NCBI RefSeq assembly: GCF_945952095.1
Contig: NZ_CAMFHL010000160.1
Coordinates: 1-16,609, forward strand
Reading direction: 5' to 3'
DNA: 16,609 bases
Source of the DNA: an uncultured Arsenicibacter sp.
GTDB lineage: Bacteria; Bacteroidota; Bacteroidia; Cytophagales; Spirosomataceae
A program made the position numbers and the translations under genes. The notes under the pieces were generated by a model. It saw only the letters and a program-made list of their open reading frames with translations. It searched no databases and had not been told where the DNA came from. The number at the start of each line of letters is the position of its first letter. The first letter of the stretch is position 1. Below, one piece after another: positions 13,796-16,609 of this stretch.

Positions 13796-14725
13796 ATGAA
13801 GCCTCAATTGCTGCGTGTATCGCTTACGTCCGAAGACTCATTCAGTGTCCGCCGGGATGTGGTTCTGTACTTTTATGACCGCTGGCATTACCACCCCGAG
13901 ATCGAGCTGCTGCACATCGAGCAGGGGAGCGGAACGCAGTTTGTGGGCGATAATATTCAGAATTTTCAGGCGGGCGATGTGTTTCTGATTGGGCCAAACC
14001 TGCCGCATTACTGGCGGTGCGATAATGCCTATTTTGAAAACCGGAACGATCTGGTGGCGCAGGCGACGGTGGTACACTTTCTGGAAAACTTCTGGGGCGA
14101 TCAGTTTCTGCAATTGCCCGAAAACCGGCCGATTGCCCGGTTTCTGGAAAAGGCACGGCAGGGAATCCGTTTCTTCGGCGAACTGCGGGAGGGGGTGAAA
14201 TCACTGATGCACGATATGCTGAACCAGTCCGGGACCGTCCAGTCCGGGACCGTCCAGTCGGGGACCATCCAGTCCGGGACCGTCCAGTCCGGGACCAACA
14301 AGGTTATCACACTCATGCGGATATTGGCGCTGATGGCGCAGTCCGATGAGTGGGAGACGCTGTCGTCCACGGAGTATCCTGCCCAATATGACGAGGCCGA
14401 CACCGACCGGATCAACCAGATTTATGCCTATGCCCTTGCCAACTTTCAGCGGAAAATATCGCTCGAAGAGATTGCCGCAGTGGCCAACATGAGCCCCAAT
14501 TCGTTTTGCCGTTATTTTAAATCGAGAAGCCGGAAATCATTTTCACAATTTGTGCTGGAACTGCGGGTGCATCATGCCTGTAAGATGCTCATCGACGGGC
14601 AGTTGCCGGTTTCACAGGTGTGTTTCGACAGCGGGTTTAATCAGTTTTCGACCTTCAATAAATACTTCCGCGAGATCACCGGCAAAAGCCCGGGACAGTA
14701 TCGGAAAGAGTTTAAGCAAGGGTAA
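13796..14725 (+). CDS. AraC-family transcriptional regulator (2) with pentapeptide-repeat linker
   Basis: This 309-residue regulator has a cupin-type sensor at about 25-100 (RWHYHPEIELLHIEQGSGTQ, then FQAGDVFLIGPNLPHYWR) of the sugar-responsive AraC kind. The AraC double HTH is at about 207-305 (KISLEEIAAVANMSPNSFCR and PVSQVCFDSGFNQFSTFNKYF). Between them residues 144-168 are five exact or near-exact pentapeptides, QSGTV three times, QSGTI and QSGTN, encoded by a 15-bp tandem repeat at 14225-14299. The repeat keeps frame and looks like a recent expansion in the linker. The gene diverges from lutAB across 184 bp, so it likely controls lactate use or a pathway ending in lactate, such as deoxysugar breakdown. 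The inducer is not known. Confidence 0.9.
   Translation: MKPQLLRVSLTSEDSFSVRRDVVLYFYDRWHYHPEIELLHIEQGSGTQFVGDNIQNFQAGDVFLIGPNLPHYWRCDNAYFENRNDLVAQATVVHFLENFWGDQFLQLPENRPIARFLEKARQGIRFFGELREGVKSLMHDMLNQSGTVQSGTVQSGTIQSGTVQSGTNKVITLMRILALMAQSDEWETLSSTEYPAQYDEADTDRINQIYAYALANFQRKISLEEIAAVANMSPNSFCRYFKSRSRKSFSQFVLELRVHHACKMLIDGQLPVSQVCFDSGFNQFSTFNKYFREITGKSPGQYRKEFKQG
14225..14299 (+). repeat. 15-bp minisatellite, five in-frame copies
   Basis: Five consecutive units of 15 bases start at 14225, 14240, 14255, 14270 and 14285, with consensus CAGTCCGGGACCGTC. Copies 1, 2 and 4 are identical, copy 3 has two changes and the last differs at its final three bases. Each unit encodes QSGT plus V, I or N, so gain or loss of copies never shifts frame. 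It is inside an AraC gene, not a CRISPR: there are no spacers. Confidence 0.95.
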
Positions 14726-14803
14726 AGCAGAAAGTAATGGGAGTGTTAGGGGCCACAGGTAAAACGCTGATCCTGTAGAGGTTTACCTGGCTATGCTTTG
14801 GTA

Positions 14804-14876
14804 GAATACCACATAGCCACATAGAAAACAAAGATGTCTAATCTCTTCTGTGCCCTATGTGCCTATGTGGTAGATT
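14804..14876. repeat. Palindromic intergenic element, copy 2
   Basis: The left arm TACCACATAGCCACATAG (14807-14824) pairs with CTATGTGCCTATGTGGTA (14855-14872) at 17 of 18 positions, with partly matching flanks out to about 14804 and 14876. ACAAAG follows the left arm as in copy 1 at 11419-11483. It too lies between two converging genes, here the AraC gene and the NmrA-like gene. Confidence 0.85.
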
Positions 14877-14908
14877 CTTAAGAATAGTCAGCAATCATCT
14901 GCTTTGCT

Positions 14909-15790
14909 CTACACGTTAACCGTCTTCGCAAAGTCTTCAATGGTAGTTCGTGGTTCGCCCAGGTCAGCCCACGTTTGGGCGGCTTCGAACACTTCAGGAT
15001 AGCTATTCAGCGCCTCGCCGATGTGTCGGCCGTAATCGGCTTGCTGCGTAAACAAACTGCCTGTTTTCAGAAGAACCGGCGGTACGGTCAGCGTCATCAA
15101 CCGTGAGGCTGGGTAGGCGGAAACAAACCGTTCGGCGGCTTCGTGCTGGGTAATACCCTCTGGCCCCTGAATCACATATTCCTGTGGCTGATCACCGGCT
15201 AACAGCAGCGCGGCGGCGACTTGCCGGGCATAGTCCTGTGCGGCAATGTAATAGGGCTTAACCGGCGAGCGGCCGATCAGCAGCACAAAGGGCCCGAGAC
15301 GCTGGGTGTGCAGGAGCGTTTCCATAAAACAGGAGGGATAAAAAATGCTGTAGGCCAGCCCTGAGGCTTTAATACGCCGGACAGCTTCCTGCTTGATCCG
15401 GAAAACCCACCAATCGAAATTATGCATGCCCTGATACCGCATCACGATTGACGAGAGGTAGGCAATCCGCTTTACACCAGCCGCTTTTGCTGCGGCCAGC
15501 ACATGCGTTAAGCCGTCTGATTCCGTATGAAAATCGCTGGATTTTTCCGTTTGCTTAACCGACAGATTCAGGTAGACGATGTCGGCGCCCTGTAACGCTG
15601 CAAGAAGGCTGTCCGGCTGCCGGAGATCACCGGCGACTACTTCGGCTTTCTGGAAGAGCCGTTTGGCGTTCTCAGGATTACGAGCCACAATGCGGACCGG
15701 AAAACCGGCGGCGAGCAGCCCCTCCGTAACCGGCCGGCCCAGCATACCGGTCGCACCGATAACGGCTACAAGTGGACGGGATTGAGTCAT
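14909..15790 (-). CDS. NmrA-like NAD(P)-binding protein (atypical SDR)
   Basis: This 293-residue cytoplasmic protein has an N-terminal Rossmann fold with the glycine motif VIGATGMLGRPV (G12, G15, G18). A second strand carries VRIVARNPENAKRLF, whose arginines suggest NADP preference. It follows with VVAGDLRQPDSLLAAL, GADIVYLNLS and VKRIAYLSSI, the usual order of NmrA/HSCARG-like and other atypical short-chain dehydrogenases. The usual Tyr-x-x-x-Lys catalytic pair is not obvious, as in NmrA-like sensors of NAD(P) state, though YQGMHNFDWWVFRIKQEAV occupies the equivalent place. It is a single gene, converging on the palindromic element at its 3' side, with a 228-bp gap upstream. Reductase, epimerase or sensor cannot be separated by sequence alone. 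Confidence 0.85.
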   Translation of the reverse strand: MTQSRPLVAVIGATGMLGRPVTEGLLAAGFPVRIVARNPENAKRLFQKAEVVAGDLRQPDSLLAALQGADIVYLNLSVKQTEKSSDFHTESDGLTHVLAAAKAAGVKRIAYLSSIVMRYQGMHNFDWWVFRIKQEAVRRIKASGLAYSIFYPSCFMETLLHTQRLGPFVLLIGRSPVKPYYIAAQDYARQVAAALLLAGDQPQEYVIQGPEGITQHEAAERFVSAYPASRLMTLTVPPVLLKTGSLFTQQADYGRHIGEALNSYPEVFEAAQTWADLGEPRTTIEDFAKTVNV

Positions 15791-15841
15791 AATCAGTCAG
15801 GTAATAGATCAGGTGATAAAGGTAGTGAATTGATAGTGAGT

Positions 15842-15891
15842 GCGGATTATAAATCCGCGGTTAGGTGGTTCCGGATCCGGAGATCCGGAAC
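15842..15891. repeat. Tandem REP-like hairpins
   Basis: Two adjoining hairpins lie between the divergent NmrA-like and prolyl isomerase genes. The first is GCGGATT (15842-15848) with AATCCGC (15852-15858) over a 3-base loop. The second is GTTCCGGATC (15868-15877) with GATCCGGAAC (15882-15891) over a 4-base loop. The 9-base gap is GGTTAGGTG. Two imperfectly related palindromes in series are typical of bacterial REP elements; copies elsewhere in the genome were not checkable. Confidence 0.75.
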
Positions 15892-15952
15892 AGCAGGTTG
15901 TACAAGCCATGCCTTTAAGCATTTTTAACGGAAGGCATATTATTCTTTATCA

Positions 15953-15960
15953 GATATTTG
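15953..15960 (+). promoter_or_regulatory. Near-consensus -7 element before the prolyl isomerase
   Basis: GATATTTG differs from TAnnTTTG at one base and lies 58 bp before the ATG at 16019. No clear -33 element was seen. It is a tentative promoter for the isomerase gene. Confidence 0.25.
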
Positions 15961-16018
15961 CGGGGCTGGGAACAACGTCGTTCCGTTGCTGATTTTACAC
16001 CAAAACACACAAACAATC

Positions 16019-16465
16019 ATGAAAGCACACGCCTTCATCGTCAACCTTGCTTTTGTTGCTGTAGTATCGTTCTGTACCGTTTCCGTTGCCGTGGCACAGG
16101 GCCAGCCACAGCCGGCTGTTCCGCTAAACAAGACGGTCTATACCGAAAAAACGGCTAAACAGGAGATCAAACAGCTCTATAAACGACTCAGAGCCGGAGA
16201 ATCCTTTGAGGGCCTGGCACAGCAGTATTCTCAGGATGTCGGGTCACGGGAGCACGGCGGGGACCTGGGCTGGGCGAAGCCACGGGTGTATGTACCGCCC
16301 GTTGACAAAGTACTGGCAAAGTTAAAGCCCGGCCAGTATTCAAAGCCGTTTAAAACGGTATTCGGCTATCACATTTTTCAACTGGTAGACCGGCGCGAAA
16401 ACGAGTCGTGGAGTAAACACATTGTCCTGTCGTTGAAGCGGGACACGAAGACGGCGCAGCTGTAG
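16019..16465 (+). CDS. Exported parvulin-type peptidyl-prolyl isomerase
   Basis: This 148-residue protein has a signal peptide (residues 1-26, ending VAVAQ) and one parvulin/PpiC rotamase domain at about 42-123. Landmarks are RLRAGESFEGLAQQYSQD at 56-73, GGDLGWAKP at 80-88, LKPGQYSKPFKT at 102-113 and FGYHIFQLVD at 115-124, all in the family order. It should catalyse cis-trans isomerisation of Xaa-Pro bonds in proteins folding in the periplasm. It lacks the SurA-like chaperone domains, so it is a minimal enzyme. ATG at 16019 was chosen over an upstream TTG at 15986 because the signal peptide begins there. Upstream are the REP-like hairpins. Confidence 0.9.
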   Translation: MKAHAFIVNLAFVAVVSFCTVSVAVAQGQPQPAVPLNKTVYTEKTAKQEIKQLYKRLRAGESFEGLAQQYSQDVGSREHGGDLGWAKPRVYVPPVDKVLAKLKPGQYSKPFKTVFGYHIFQLVDRRENESWSKHIVLSLKRDTKTAQL

Positions 16466-16468
16466 GGT

Positions 16469-16609
16469 TTAGTCAGGGAACACACCCTCTTGCTGCTGAA
16501 GCCATTCAGCTGTAAAACGGACTTGGCGACCGACCCGTTTTACAGCTGAATTTGTCAGGCTGGAAAACTTTAGCCAATATTGAACCGGCAATGGCGAGTA
16601 GTTGCCCAC
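16469..16609 (-). CDS. Possible C-terminal end of a gene entering from the right
   Basis: Read on the minus strand, 46 codons are open from the window edge down to a TAA at 16471-16469, three bases beyond the isomerase stop. The translation has a plausible mix (SPLPVQYWLKFSSL, then AEWLQQQEGVFPD at the end). I recognise no family. An open frame this short can arise by chance, and a 17-bp inverted repeat lies inside it, which is unusual for coding DNA. Confidence 0.3.
   Translation of the reverse strand: MGNYSPLPVQYWLKFSSLTNSAVKRVGRQVRFTAEWLQQQEGVFPD
16504..16551. repeat. 17-bp perfect inverted repeat
   Basis: ATTCAGCTGTAAAACGG (16504-16520) pairs perfectly with 16535-16551 across a 14-base loop. 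It starts 38 bp after the prolyl isomerase stop. No T-tract follows on either strand. It may be a terminator-like mRNA end, a REP-type element, or a site for a dimeric protein. Confidence 0.85.

Noticed and set aside
14225..14299. CRISPR-like array
   Set aside because: Units are contiguous 15-mers without spacers and are translated in frame; it is a minisatellite.
14756..14789. 8-bp inverted repeat CAGGTAAA/TTTACCTG after the second AraC gene
   Set aside because: The loop is 18 bases and no T-tract follows, so it is weak as a terminator; it may still be noise next to the palindromic element.

Overview
The window looks like chromosomal DNA of a Bacteroidota bacterium, most likely of the class Cytophagia near Spirosoma or Fibrella. 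The basis is gene content and style: a TonB-dependent receptor with an N-terminal CarboxypepD_reg-like domain, a secreted glycosidase ending in a type IX secretion (T9SS) sorting domain, AraC regulators with cupin-like sensors, no clear Shine-Dalgarno sequences at most starts, and a TAnnTTTG-type promoter element. The genus is inference. No tRNA, rRNA, CRISPR array, integrase or transposase gene was seen.

Region 1 (1-5665, plus strand) is a probable transport and redox operon. It runs from the 3' end of an AhpD/carboxymuconolactone-decarboxylase (CMD)-like gene, through a lone TonB-dependent receptor (no SusD partner) and an MFS permease, to two more CMD/AhpD-like paralogues, and ends at a strong bidirectional terminator. 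The receptor and permease would carry an unidentified ligand across the outer and inner membranes, and the thiol proteins may handle peroxide or a substrate in the cytoplasm. One of the paralogues has a displaced active-site cysteine.

Region 2 (5653-7178, minus strand) is a two-gene operon of a TauE/SafE-family permease and an HPP-family membrane protein, converging on the terminator of region 1. A 375-bp AT-rich gap follows (7179-7553) with a possible small plus-strand transcription unit. Region 3 (7554-9857, minus) has a small secreted protein of unknown function and a GH44-like glycosidase with a T9SS tail. An AraC-type regulator is divergent from the glycosidase, followed by a small four-helix membrane protein.

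Region 4 (11419-14876) is a lactate-utilisation module, lutA-lutB with overlapping ends and no lutC beside it, divergent from a second AraC regulator that carries an in-frame 15-bp tandem repeat. Two copies of a palindromic intergenic element lie at the two ends of this module. Region 5 (14909-16609) has an NmrA-like NAD(P)-binding protein, a pair of REP-like hairpins, an exported parvulin-type prolyl isomerase, and a 17-bp perfect inverted repeat near the right edge inside a possible partial reading frame.
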